DNA of 64,000 bases from Pectinophora gossypiella (lineage: Eukaryota; Arthropoda; Insecta; Lepidoptera; Gelechiidae): assembly GCF_024362695.1 (NCBI RefSeq), contig NC_065417.1:13261001-13325000 (forward strand), written 5' to 3'. The translations under genes were made by a program, and so were the position numbers. Shown piece by piece: positions 29,976 through 41,017 of the stretch. Within the stretch, counting starts at the first letter, position 1; each line of letters opens with the position of its first letter. The notes beneath the pieces were generated by a model. The model worked only from the letters and a program-made list of their open reading frames with translations, did not search any database and was not told where the DNA came from.

Positions 29976-32900
29976 TTAATTTTCTTGATTTGCTTCTTGT
30001 TTGATCTGATTTGTTTCCTTATCCTGATCTTGAGCCTGTTTTTCTTCTATTTTTTTCTTTTTCTTCAAAACTTTCATGTGTCTATTTGAGCGCAAATGTA
30101 TTCCATATTGTTTGTCTCCTATGATGAGCCTATTGCAAACTTCACAGAAGTTAGAAGATTTAGTGTTTATTCCTTTAACTTCTTCACGATTTTTTGATTC
30201 CACTGGCTCATATTCGCAAGGCGTTTCATTTAAAAAGCTTTCTATTATTTTTATCGCTTTGTTTTTCACGTTTTCGTCCCATTTCGAAACATCTGTGGTA
30301 TCCAATTCGTAAATTGGTGGCACCTGTAATATTAAAATAATAAATATCAGTATACCGCCCTCTAGTGTAAAACTATCAAAGCGCTTTCATGTGTACGTAT
30401 ATCATCTTTGTAAAGTCTTGATAGTACTTCTACTTGACGCGAGATGGCGGGCATTATTTGGAACATCTCATTTAGACAGTATTGCTATTGACCGCTAGAT
30501 GGCGTTTATCTGTATACAAGCGAACTTGTATGAAAAAAATATTAATTTTTGAAATAATAAGATAGAGGAGTAATATGGTGCACTAAAATATATTAACTTA
30601 AATAAACATAAAAAACGTACCTCTCTATTGGGATGTTCAAGAAATCTTCCTCGGACCATTTTGTTTTGTCTCCTAGCATATCTTCTGGTGCTAATCTTCA
30701 TGTATTCTATGCTCTGCTGCAATAGTTCTTTTCCTACATCTGTGTTCCGTTGTTCCTCAGTCAACATGAGGTATTTGTGGAACTCTTTGAAGCCTAGCGT
30801 TTGAAATACGCCCTTTGTGTAGTCAGGAGGCCTGAAATGGAAATTTTGTGAGATATTAATCAACTAATGCTAGTCTCATTTTTAACATGTTAGAGATATT
30901 TATAATTCAAAAATTCGCAGTCCTATTTTCATTTTTATAAGTATAAGTACTTAGGTAGATTTAGGTAGTTTACAGATAAGAATCTGGACGGATAGGTTTA
31001 AAAACAAAATAAACCAATATTATTATTATTTAAATCTGAGTGTGCAATGGAGGAGGATTACCTTAATAGCTAACAAACAAGTCAGGACTTCAGAATGTCA
31101 GAGTTTATAGGTACCTCAACATGCAAATGTTTTGCTCCATCATTTAAGCGCCATTCCCTTGGGACAACTCACGCGAAACATCTTTGTAGGTATGCAAAAT
31201 TGCAAATATTTTTAAACTTTAATGTTTAACACGTGGAGCTAAAAATTGTTTGAAGGTTGCGAATTACGAGTACGATGAGATGGGAACAGTTTAAGTCGCC
31301 CCAGAACATCAATTTTGGGGGCCCCTTCGTCTGACCTGCGGGCGTATCCAGGTTTTCGTTTAGGTCTAGTCTGGTCTAAGGTAAAAGACAAAAAGGGAAT
31401 AACGAATGAATGAATGAATAAGATTAATTAAACCTCGTTTTTTTTTACCTCGGTAGGGCGGGGCCCAAAACTTTTATAATCAAAGCCAAAATTTTTGTAA
31501 ACGAGGTCTATTTTTTTATAATCGAGGCCCAAATTTTTATAGTCAAAACCCAATTTTTGTAATCTAGGTCTATTTTTTTTAAAATCAAGGCCCAAATTTT
31601 TATAATCAAAGCCTAAATTTTTATAGTTAAAACCCATTTTTTTAACAATCGAGGCCTAAATTTTATAATCAGGGCCCTCTAGCTGCGCCACTGTGTTGGC
31701 GAACTCGCGCGCCTATTCGGTTTTCTATCGTCAAAACATGCCAGTTTATAACCATCTATTAGCAGTAACGTAAGATTTACGACTAGAACATATCAATCAA
31801 CATCAACATGTTCAGTTTTCATTGTTGTGTGTAAATCTGGATGCTTTAGTCGGGTATATTTACGAATGAAGATTTTTTACAGTATTAGGCCGAATATTTT
31901 GTTGTCATTGCCATTAAAGGAAAATCTACAATAAGGAAGTTATGTGGGAAAATGCCATAAGATATTTTCTTTTAAAAAAAGAAGACATATTCTGGATGTG
32001 AGTGACATTGTAACGAAAACTTTCAGGGATGATTGAGTCCAGGATTCTGAGTTGATATCAAGTGGAATTTTCCGTCATCCTGTATTATTAAAAAAAGTCA
32101 TTGTGGTCCTGCTTCTCAATCGAGGAGCGCCGGTTCGAACTCCGGCACCGGACTTGCACAAAAAAAAAAAAAAAACCAACCAACCAATGAATTATTAATT
32201 TATCTTAAGTGCAGTTTTCACTAACATAGTTGGCTCGACCATCATAGACGGTGATACGACTCACCGTCTATAGCATTGGTCTAACAGAAAGCTCGGTGAG
32301 GTGTGGGTACTTAGTTCATCTTGCGATGGATGTACCTCTGACTATCCCAATTGGGATATAGTCGTGAACTTATGTTATGTTATCTCGTCTTCTTCTTCTA
32401 TCCTGGTGTCAGGGTTACTATTGAGCCGCCAAAGGCCCCTGACATGTCTCATGTAACTTCTACTTACTTACATCAGTAAGTAGTAACCGGGAGCAACGGC
32501 TTAGCGTGCCTTCCGAAGCACGGATCATCTTACTTTCGGACAATCTGGTAATTAGCCAGTAATGTCCTAACCAAACTAGAGACCACAAAGTAATTTTTGT
32601 GATATGTCCCCACCGGGAATCGAACCCGATACCTCTGGATCGTGAGCCCAACACTCAACCACTGGACCACCGAGGTCGTTGTTATCTAAGTTTTTACTTA
32701 TGACGCAGTGTTTCAAGGTAGTACTTAATAATACAAAATTATATCATTTTTAATTGTGTGTGACATGACTATGGTCTAGAAAAAAAAAACTTATCACAAT
32801 CCCCCTTTGATTACTCGCAAGGCGATTCAACGCAATGGAAAAATAATGTACAGATTAGACGTCTAGAAATGAATGTTGATATGATAATACGTAAGTACTT

Positions 32901-35900
32901 AGTAAAAGATATAAATGAAATAAAACGCAACGGAAAATACCTAATACATGACAAATCGTGATACATTCACAATTATTATTGTGTACAATTATGTGATAAT
33001 TGTTATAGATAATAATTACGTGTTATTGTGTTGCACAACAAAACGCAAAAGAGAGTAACATCGCGATTATAATGTAAACAACATAATTATTAAGACATTG
33101 AGGCTTTTTGGCGGGAACGGGAACGGGGCAGTTGCTTTCTTCATTGAATAATCTAAATAATTAACACGAAGTGGTGTTTTGTGGTTAACGATCGCATTAA
33201 GTTAGTCGGAAAACATTCGCGACAGTGTTATTATATCGGAACATTCAATAAACAATGTGTACCTATCTATTTTCGCTTCGTGCCAACAAGCCGCTTCACA
33301 ACTCGAAAGTTTATGCGGACTTTTGAGTTAATCCTTTGGGGTTCGGAGTAGGAGTCTACTCTGAGGCTAAGGTTTCATCCTAAACCTACGAGGAAAGAGT
33401 AAGGGGAAGACCAAGAAGAGCTTACATGGAACAGATCAAAGAGAAGGTGAACGTCGTGTCTTATAAGGAAGTGAAGGAATTGGCCTTTGATAGACAAGAA
33501 TGAAGAATGCTACACCGACAAGAGCATGGCTCTTAAATTAGTGAGTGTGATGTATGTATAATGTAAATTTCAATTTATACTAACGTTGAAATAAAAAATG
33601 ATTCTTATCATAAATAAACATTTTTTTCTTGCCTTTTGTTGCTTTGTCACTATTAAGCACAGTAAGGTATAGCTCCAACAATATTCTCAAGTTGATTAGT
33701 GAGATGCCTGACAGCCCGATTATAAAACACTGGGTCCAGACTCATGTGTGCTGTTCAGGGACCAAGGGTAGGTCATATATGAATTAATTTTCTGATACAT
33801 TCCAATCCTTACTTAAATTAAATTACTTAGTTTGTAAGTCACTGTACTAACAATATATTAATTAATGTTCGAAATAAAGATATTTTATTTTTTTATTTAT
33901 TTAACATGGAAGGAAAAAAAATGAAAAAGTGCTGGAAAGAGTTGAAGAAAAGAGAACCATATTGAAGACTATAGAGAACCGGAGAGGAAATATGATTGGC
34001 CACCTGATACGACACGATTCATTTATAACAAACATTATAGAAGGAAAAATTGAAGGGAAGAGAGGAAGGGGTAGCCCTAGGATAACATTTATGAAACAAA
34101 TAAAAGAGAAGGTGCAGGTCGTGTCGTATCGGGAGGTGAAGGTTTTGGCGGGAAGAAGAGAGGAATGGGGATTACTCCACCGACAAGAGCGCAGCTCTTA
34201 AATAGAGAGAGAGAGAGAACATGGAAGGACATAGTATACAGAAGGAACAGGTACGTCGCGGACAGAGGTATAAAAGGGAGCAGAGCCTACAAACAGGGTA
34301 CAGATAGCAACATTGCCAGAGTAAAAAAAAGTGTAATGAACCGAGCGCGGGAACAAAACGCACACGCGGGAGCCAAACCTGCGGCCTGTACAGCCGCTGG
34401 ATGTGACTAGAGCGTGGTTGAGAATAATTTTATTTCAACAAAATATTCTCAATACCTTATATAAAAATAAAATAGAAAAATAAACATGGCTGCAAACATG
34501 GTTATTACGGTGAAAATGTAATACCAGTTCATACAATAGAATAGAAATTGTTTATTATAAAATACATGTTTTCCCATAACAATTTCATCGTTTTATATAA
34601 CTCTTCTTCTATCGTGTGCTCTAAAAGTTGGACCCTTATAGCTGTTCGGAAATGGTACAATTATTAAGGTTATTATACATACAGACACAGCTTGTGTAGT
34701 GTCTGTGTAAACGACGTGTTTTGTATGAAGCATCCGGGGTGAGGCTAAGGCTCTAGACAGACTGACCGCATTTCAACTGCAATCCGACTGCCAAATTGCA
34801 GTTCCGATGCAGTTTCAATGCAGTTGACACGACTGCAATAGAACTGCAAACCAAACGGGCGGTCCGATTGCAGCTCAATTGCAGTCGGCGTGCAGTCGTG
34901 CTGCACAGTTGGTTTGCAGTTCTATTGCAGTCGTGTCAACTGCATTCAAACTGCACCTGAACTGCAATTTACGGTTGGATTGCAGATAAAATGCGGTCTG
35001 TCTAGAGCCTAAGGGTTAGTTCACACTACACTACCTTATCGGGGTATTGTTATTGTACAGTCGCGAGTATTGTTATGCTCTAAAGCCACTTCCAGCTCAT
35101 CATTCGCCTATGGTGGTCTAGGCGACGTCGCCAGAGCGGGAGTGGTTGCCGACTGCGGTTACAGCTACCGGGCTTGTGCGGACGCGTGTGTTTTGATGCT
35201 TGGCTGTTCTGATGTGGTATCAAGTTGACATTCTTCTTATATTAAAGGCTTTAACGGCTTTAGGATTTGCTTTAACGTCTTGTTCTTCTCTCCTGTGTGC
35301 CATTAACCCTAGTGTCAGTAGGGTCAAAGTCGTGATATGTTATAAAAAGTCAATGCCTGAGTTGGTTGTAAAAACCAATGGTGACCAAACCCATCTTCCA
35401 TCACATCCATTTTGAAGGAAAGGATTTTTGCGACCACAGTTTGGTGAAGTTACTTAGATGAATATAGGCTAATTTCCAACTAGTCAAATCATTTACTTCG
35501 AAATTACTGCGGAGTTTGTACGAAATCTTTTCCTGTCAGACGACGCCCTGAGCCGAGGTTCGCGCCCAACTGGGCACCCTCAGGCCTGTTGTCTTAAACG
35601 TTGTATCGGGTGAGAGCCTTCAGCGCTCCCCATTTGTCCGGCCAAGTAGTAAATGCCATCTGCGGCAAAAGTCACGTCAAAAAAAAAGTACGAAATAGCA
35701 CACTGTGACGTCATAGAAAAACGTGATTGAATGTCGGACTTATTATTACGTTTTTCTTAATTAACATTGATAAATAAGTTAAATAGAAATAAGAAAATGT
35801 TTTTGTCAGTTTTAAATCTGTCTTTATAGTCAGAATTTCATACTGTATCTTTGACCTAGGAAACTACCCAATTAAGACAGATGTATGTATATGGTCGTAA

Positions 35901-38599
35901 GGCCCAAATGCCTTTTAAAATCCAAATCCCATTGTTTAACTATTGTGTCTGGAAATCCGGGCCTTACGAGGATATTCATAATTGAAAAACAATTATAAAA
36001 AAGTCATAATCGAGATTTAAGACTACAAATAAACGGGGAGCGCACGTTCGAATCCCGGTATCGGACTTACACCAATGAGTTATTAATTTATCTTAAGTGC
36101 ACTTTTCACTAACACAGTTGGCTCGACCGTTACAGACGGCGATACGGCTCACTACCTATCACATAGATCTGACAGAAAGCTCGGTGAGGTGTGGGTAGTT
36201 CATCTTGCGATAGATGTACCTCTGACTACCCCAATTGGGATATAGTCGTGAGCTTGTGACGTTATGTCTGCTGGAAGAGATTTCGACTAGAAATAATTGT
36301 GTTAGCAACTTATCTTTACGTTCTGTCCATCTATACATACAAATGAATAATAGTAGTCCCTAGTACCAACTAGAGTCACCGCTCCGTCTGCCGCGACTTC
36401 TGCGCTTACGCACGCAACCCGACACCAAACCGCACGGTGATGCCTCGCCGGCTGTTGCCCGCGCGCACTCCTACCTCACCGTTCGAGTGCTTTCATATTG
36501 CAGTTGGAAAGGGATAATCATTTTTATGATTTTTGAGTCTTGCCTCAGATGAACCACTGAAATTAGCAGGGGGGTTAAAAAGGCCCCATCGAAGCAATTC
36601 ATCGTGTTTTGACGTTTAGTAAAAAGTAATAGATTTGACTAGTCGAAAACTAGCGTATTCGGGAGCGCTGAGTAGATATTCTCACCAGGGGGGTTAAAAT
36701 GGCCACATCGAAGCAATTCATCTAAGAAAGCAATATTGCTATCTGACATTTGTTTGCATTGCGCACTTAATTTTGTATGCGCAAATGTCAAATTGCAATA
36801 TTGCTTTCTTAGATGAATTGCTTCGATGTGGCCATTTTAACCCCCCTGGTCTTCGCCAGACGTTGAATACCAACCACCTAGGGCCAAAGTTCTCAACAAG
36901 ACTGATCAAACAAGTCCATACTCGGGGGTCTTGCGTCATTTGAATGTCGAGTTCCTATGACGATGGTACCCACTGAATATTTTTGAGTTGAGTGTGCCGA
37001 GAGGACATCGTAAGTAATTATGTATGAGGAAGTATATGGGTCGTTCTTCTTTTTTATCGACAATGATCTGTCTTACGTACTGCTTTTAATAAGTTATGTT
37101 TTAGAATTTTATTTCATGTTTCCATTGTCCAAAAATATAGTTATCTTATTATACTCAAAATACAAGCAAAATACTAATCGGTTCCTCAATTAGTTATTAA
37201 TGTAGCTTCATTGTTTTTCACAAAATTTTGTGACAGAGTGGTATATTGAAATGCTGTCTCCGATGAAAAGGGCCACTCTGTCACAATATTTTTTGGAATG
37301 CGCCTGCAAAGAAAAGTATGTTACCAAGATAAAGAGAACCACTAAATAGTCCTTTACGGACAGATCTTTATATGATGTTTTAAAATATTTATTGCCGTTA
37401 TAATTTTAAAGATGTTAAGTCCGATTAATTAGGAAAATGTCTTTTTATTGTCGATAAAAAAGAAGAACGACCCATATATGGTTATTAACCTCATTCTCTC
37501 TCCTGTTTGACTCGTGCCGAGAGCAGGCGGGTCCAGCTGAGCACACATGTTTACGTCACGCCTCAAACTGCATTCAAACTGTGACAATTTGACTGGCAAA
37601 TGACTAGAAACCTTCACTACATTGTCACGAGGACATACATACATACATACATAAACTCACGCCCGTAATCCCTAATGGGGTGGGCAGAGCCACAAGTAAT
37701 CAAAGACAACTTGCAGCCACTGTTGATATGAAGTCCAAAGATGGATATGATGAACCTTATGGTGATAAGGGATCAGCCTATCGCCCATAACATTAGTCCA
37801 TCATGTTAGAGGACACAACCCCTCTGTCGGTTTTTACGACATGCCCGGGAAGAGAAGCAGCTGAACGTGTTCTATGTTTTTTATATGCTCCCAGAACAGC
37901 ATAGAAGCACGAGGAAAGTCATGTTTACTTCGTTTTAGTAGGAAAAAACAAGATTTTTAATAAGGGTAACATTGTGAAAACAACTTTCAAACGTCGTCTC
38001 ATACATACAAAGACAAAATCTCTCTCTGGTCATGCGTAATGGGTTGGGTAGAGTCAGACGCAATTGGAAGGCTACATAGTTTATCTTGCGATGGTTGCAC
38101 CACTGACTACCCCATTGGGATATAGTCGTGAGCTTAGATACTTACGGAAACAGCCTGCATACCTCCCACTGCTGGGCAATCAACCGGAGGGGGTATGGAG
38201 CATACTCTACCACGCTGCTCCACTGCGGGTTGGCGGAGGTGTTTTACCAAACCAACGACTTGACGTGCCCTCCGAAGTACGGAATCATCTTACTTTTTTG
38301 GACAACCAGGTGATTCTTACCAAACAAAGGACAGTCTCACAGAGTGATTTCTTTGTCCCCATCGGGAATCGAACCCAGGTCTCCAGATCGTGAGCCTAAC
38401 TCTCTAACTACTAGACCACGGAGGCTGTTGAGTGAGCTTAAAATGTTATGTTGTCTTTCTTTTGTTCAAACTGCGCTACTCACTTTCCATCTTGTATCCT
38501 CTGGCGGTTGTGTCTGGCGTGGAAGTCCAGGAGCTCATCTATCAGACCTTCTTTCAGCATTGCGTCCACTCTCGTGTCTAGGCGCACGTCGTGAACTGA
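29976..38599 (-). CDS. TRIT1: tRNA dimethylallyltransferase (TRIT1/Mod5), C-terminal 224 residues in three exons
   Basis: TRIT1 adds an isopentenyl group to A37 of cytosolic and mitochondrial tRNAs that read codons starting with U. Three exons join in frame: 38484-38599 (38 codons plus 2 nt; contains DTRVDAMLKEGLIDELLDFH), 30621-30831 (contains GVFQTLGFKEFHKYL and RRYARRQNKMVRGRFLEHP), and 29976-30323 (VPPIYELDTTDVSKW, then a C-terminal zinc finger and a Lys/Glu-rich tail). Splice signals are good: donors GAAA|GTGAGT and AGAG|GTACGT, acceptors CTTTCAG, TTTCAG and TTACAG, with phases 2 and 0 matching. The zinc finger is C-x2-C-x12-H-x5-H, the matrin/U1 type found in animal TRIT1. N-terminal exons with the P-loop and the dimethylallyl-PP site were not found to the right; they may lie beyond the window or be too short to see. 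Convergent with TFB1M, 159 bp between stops. Confidence 0.93.
31463..31672 (-). repeat. 21-bp minisatellite, about 10 diverged units
   Basis: Units resemble AATTTTTATAATCAAAGCC with variable tails. Because 21 is a multiple of three, the minus strand stays open through most of the array (31428-31637) and would read as a heptad of the GFDYKNL type, repeated about eight times. It lies inside the TRIT1 intron with no splice sites around it, so it is taken as non-coding. Confidence 0.75.
32098..32377 (+). mobile_element. SINE-4 copy
   Basis: A tRNA-like head with B-box-like CCGGTTCGAACTCCGG, an A-rich linker, a body TTTTCACTAACATAGTTGGC ... GAAAGCTCGGTGAGGTGTGG, and an end ATTGGGATATAGTCGTGAAC then TTATGTTATG. 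Other copies: 36033-36272, 39110-39236, 39945-40093, 44385-44640 (minus, with a complete head), 48545-48665, and split copies at 38065-38440 and 50440-50885. Confidence 0.75.
32386..32679 (-). mobile_element. SINE-1a inserted in the tail of a SINE-4
   Basis: Inverted SINE-1a, full length. TGTTATCT occurs on both sides (32378-32385 and 32680-32687), an 8-bp target duplication that falls in the tail of the SINE-4 to its left. Confidence 0.88.
33385..33545 (+). pseudogene. L-1 LINE 3' fragment (GTGG-tail type)
   Basis: Encodes a scrap of the RGRPRRAYMEQIKEKVNVVS region and ends ACCGACAAGAGCATGGCTCT with TTAAATTAGTGAGTG. Strongly 5'-truncated. Confidence 0.75.
33910..34217 (+). pseudogene. L-1 LINE C-terminus with an (AG)n tail
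   Basis: A clean 90-residue frame (33929-34201) contains KRTILKTIENRRGNMIGHLI, RHDSFITNIIEGKIEGKRGR and VSYREVKVLAGRREEWGLLH. It ends at CGCAGCTCTTAAATAGAGAG with a short (AG)n tail. The frame is the extreme C-terminus of a non-LTR retrotransposon ORF2; the reverse transcriptase core is missing, so the copy is dead. The clade is uncertain (RTE- or CR1/L2-like). Confidence 0.78.
34746..35012. mobile_element. Harbinger-like foldback MITE with TAA target duplication
   Basis: GGCTCTAGACAGAC at 34749-34762 is mirrored, with a small gap, by GTCTGTCTAGAGCC ending at 35009. TAA flanks both ends (34746-34748 and 35010-35012), as in PIF/Harbinger elements. The inverted arms extend about 110 bp and are packed with CTGCA/TGCAG words (for example ACACGACTGCAATAGAACTG, mirrored on the right). 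Non-coding. Confidence 0.75.
35535..35690 (+). mobile_element. L-3 retroposon tail
   Basis: CGACGCCCTGAGCCGAGGTT through CGGGTGAGAGCCTTCAGCGC to AAGTCACGTCAAAAAAAAA. It is poly(A)-tailed and 5'-truncated. Confidence 0.8.
36033..36272 (+). mobile_element. SINE-4 copy
   Basis: B-box-like CGTTCGAATCCCGG, body TTTTCACTAACACAGTTGGC, end ATTGGGATATAGTCGTGAGC. The tRNA-like head is short at its 5' side. Confidence 0.75.
36572..36606 (+). mobile_element. MITE-B terminal scrap
   Basis: GGGGGGTTAAAAAGGCCCCA then GAAGCAATTCATC is one end of MITE-B, about 80 bp before an intact copy. Confidence 0.65.
36687..36847. mobile_element. MITE-B, intact hairpin with near-perfect 66-bp arms
   Basis: The left arm (36687-36752) and right arm (36782-36847) are reverse complements over 66 bp with two mismatches, around a loop of about 29 bp. 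Ends read AGGGGGGTTAAAATGGCCAC. Other copies: 1229-1287, 42670-42779 (internal deletion), 44101-44201 (half), 49715-49955 and 63197-63502 (each interrupted by a LINE), and 56055-56210. No transposase and no clear target duplication; superfamily unknown. Confidence 0.85.
37033..37478. mobile_element. MITE-E with 31-bp perfect inverted ends and a co-axial inner hairpin
   Basis: Positions 37033-37063 and 37448-37478 are perfect 31-bp inverted repeats beginning TATATGGGTCGTTCTTC. Near the midpoint a second perfect stem occurs: TTGTGACAGAGTGG (37228-37241) and its complement (37273-37286). Both share nearly the same symmetry axis. The flanks are compatible with a TA duplication. Non-coding. Confidence 0.75.
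37640..37945 (+). mobile_element. Retroposon fragment (ACTCACGCCCGTAATCCC type)
   Basis: Runs ACTCACGCCCGTAATCCCTA, AACTTGCAGCCACTGTTGAT, CCTTATGGTGATAAGGGATC, ACGACATGCCCGGGAAGAGA. Pieces recur at about 9235-9330, 45575-45665, 46610-46685 and 57650-57690. Non-coding; probably a LINE 3' end. Confidence 0.55.
38137..38431 (-). mobile_element. SINE-1b inserted in a SINE-4
   Basis: Inverted SINE-1b. GTGAGCTTA flanks it at 38128-38136 and 38432-38440; that word is itself the end of the SINE-4 at 38065-38136. It lies only 44 bp from the TRIT1 exon edge at 38484. Confidence 0.9.
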
Positions 38600-38699
38600 C
38601 TGAAAGCAAAATAAAATCATAAGTACAGCACTAACACATGAGCTAGGTCTGCCAACCAATGCCCAATGGCTCAAATTAGCTTCAAAACGTGTTTTCGAT

Positions 38700-39103
38700 T
38701 CTGCTCCGCACCACTCAAGTCCCCTGGTAGTTGCGGCTTCCGAATAAATCCCGCTTAGGGACGGCACTGAAAAGTATCGGCGCCTGAAGGACGTAATACC
38801 TATACGATTCCGACGACCCGATTACTCTAGCCATAGAGGAGGCCAATCAGCTCGCGACAATAAACAAATACTTCAGAACCCCGATACTGACACCCCGGCG
38901 TGGTTAACGATTTCCCTCAGTCAGCGCTTATCGCTTTCAAATATTTTCTTCACAGACGACGCTCTGAGCCAAGGTTCGCGTCCAACTAGGCACCCTAAGG
39001 CCTGTTATCTTAAATTTTGTACCGGGTGGGAGCCCACAGCGCTCCCCATTTGTCCGGCCAAGTAGTTAAACCCATTTGCGGCATCTACAATAAGTGATAT
39101 AAA
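38700..39103 (+). mobile_element. L-3 retroposon, longer copy
   Basis: About 400 bp: AAGTCCCCTGGTAGTTGCGG, GGACGTAATACCTATACGAT, CAATCAGCTCGCGACAATAA, ACGACGCTCTGAGCCAAGGT, then the degenerate common tail. It shows that the family has a body upstream of the abundant tail; no reading frame survives. Confidence 0.7.
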
Positions 39104-39689
39104 AAGTACTAACGAGTTGGTTCGATCATTACAGACGGCAATACGGCTTACCATCTATTATGTCGGTCTAAGGGAAAGCTCGGTGAGGTGTGGGTACTTA
39201 GTTCATCTTGCAATGAATGTACCTCTGACTAACCGTCAGGGCGTCAGTTGTGTCCGAAATATTGGAACGCCCATTCTAAACAAACGTAGCTATGCCTTTA
39301 TACAATTGCAGCTCGATGCATTTATTTCCATCCTGTCACATCTGAATCACGATTGTTAGTCCTACTCGAATAATGCGTATTTTCCCAATGCATACCATAT
39401 GCCGGCGTCGTGGAGTTGCGAATGTATTATGAGGTGTTACCTCATGACCTAATACTTTTTTTTTTAAATTAACTCCTTGGCTGAGAAAATAGGGAACGCC
39501 TAGTACAACATAACGTAAGCTTCCTTCCTTTTTGTCCGGCCAAGTATTTAATGCCATCTGCGGCAAATCTACAATAAGTCACGTCAAAAAAAACCGTCCT
39601 TCCTTGCTAACCTTTTTATGAAGTCGGTACAAATAAAAGTTGTTTTTCAAATTTTTTAACAATATTTTGTTTTTTTTTTTTTTATTAAA

Positions 39690-39898
39690 GAACGTCTAGG
39701 GCCCTGTGCCGCGGTTTTTCTTGCAGTTGTTTTTCCCCGGCTATACAGGTTGTGAGAAGCTGCAGTAGTTTTAAGCGGATGAGATGTTCGTTATGTTAAA
39801 ATACGATTCAAAGATTCGATAAAACTATGCTACCTACTGAATAAACATATTTTTGAATTTGAATTTCGAATTTGAATTGAATTTGAAATTTATAGAGG
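39690..39898 (+). mobile_element. CR1-like LINE 3' end with TTTGAATTTGAA tail
   Basis: CGTCTAGGGCCCTGTGCCGC ... GTTGTGAGAAGCTGCAGTAG ... ACTGAATAAACATATTTTTG, then a microsatellite-like TTTGAATTTGAA tail, typical of CR1-group elements. A second copy of the same family is at 47160-47335. Confidence 0.65.
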
Positions 39899-39944
39899 AC
39901 TTACTTGTTTTTGTCAGTGTTCATTTGTTTATTCCAGCTAGGGT

Positions 39945-40093
39945 ACGTAGTTGGTTCGACCATTATAGACGGCTTTACGGTTCCCCACCTACTTATCACG
40001 TTGGTCTAATAGGTAGCTCGGTGACGGTACTATCTTGCGACGAATGTACCTAGCTCTAACTACCCCAATTGGGATATACTCGTGAGCTTATTT
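39945..40093 (+). mobile_element. SINE-4 copy (headless)
   Basis: GTAGTTGGTTCGACCATTAT through CCCCAATTGGGATATACTCG and TGAGCTTA. Confidence 0.7.
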
Positions 40094-40589
40094 AATCAAG
40101 TTTCAAGTTCAAGTTTTAGAACTTACTTGTTTACCGTAATTATTATTTTTTATTTCTTCTTTGTTATTCTGATTTTTTTTTTTTTTGTTGTAATAATTTT
40201 TAATTTTAGTTTTTATTTTTCGTTAAATGTTAACGTACCTGTCTGTCTGTGGCGTCCGCAAATAATAAATTATTTTTTCTTTTAATTTAAATTATGGCAC
40301 CTGAACCCTACGTGCGTTCGTAGCTTCTCGGCAGTGGTTATGTCATTGAGGTTGAGTTCGTGTCAGTAGCGCTGCTCCGGCGCATAGTTACTGCAGTTCA
40401 GGGCCAGGTTATACCACAGAATAAGTAGTAACATTAAAGCGGTTATTACATTGGCCAATTCATCCTGACCGATGTGCCAAGGCCACGCGGATCGTGTACT
40501 CTAGTAGCAAATTGGTGGGGCGTAACCATGGCAACCACAATCTCGAGCGACTTGGTGGGGTAACCATGGTAACCAACCACACAAAGGAG

Positions 40590-40960
40590 AATGACCATTC
40601 TGATCAAGTGCACCAATAGCAACGAGTCATATGTCATTTGAAAGATCTTTTGACGTAGATGATTTGTCTCTATGATGGCTCACCTAGAAGAGCTATACTC
40701 TAGGAGTTATGCTGGATTTTGATTTATTGCCAAATTCTGGTCTAGACCACCCATAGCAACGAGCCGTGTGTCATTTGTAAGGTCTTTTAAATAAATGATG
40801 ATTGATTGATTGATTGATTTTGGTGTAGGTTAGTTAGTGCTTTAGAAGAACTCCTAAAGTACAGCTCTCGCAGAAGAGCCATCATAGAAATCACTAATCT
40901 ACATCAAAAGGCCTTTCAAATGACATATTATGGCTCGACGATATTGGTGGTTAGACCACC
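40590..40960. mobile_element. Foldback MITE-H with diverged arms
   Basis: CAATAGCAACGAGTCATATG with ATTTGAAAGATCTTTTGACG and TATGATGGCTC at the left is mirrored at 40855-40950 by GAGCCATCATAG and CAAAAGGCCTTTCAAATGAC with CTCGACGATATTGG. The centre holds another partial copy and a (GATT)n run (40798-40818). Arms of roughly 100 bp with many mismatches. Confidence 0.55.
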
Positions 40961-40967
40961 AATACCA

Positions 40968-41017
40968 ATACAATACATTTGGAACATTGCACTCTATGGA
41001 AGTGAAACGTGGACTAT

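Larger units (their letters stand above)
30832..38483 (-). other. TRIT1: TRIT1 intron of 7652 bp, filled with repeats
   Basis: Bounded by GTGAGT at its 5' end and TTTCAG at its 3' end. In coordinate order it contains a 21-bp tandem repeat, a MITE-C half, a SINE-4 with a SINE-1a at its tail, two L-1 LINE pieces, a Harbinger-like MITE, an L-3 tail, another SINE-4, two MITE-B copies, MITE-E, a longer retroposon fragment and a SINE-4/SINE-1b nest. Its neighbour intron (30324-30620) is only 297 bp. I see no exon or independent gene within it; a 71-residue frame at 35200-35415 has no recognisable domain. Confidence 0.85.

Noticed and set aside
38480..38767. The full 95-residue minus-strand frame as one protein
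   Set aside because: Only its last 38 codons match TRIT1 and begin at a clear splice acceptor; the upstream part reads L-3 and intron sequence.
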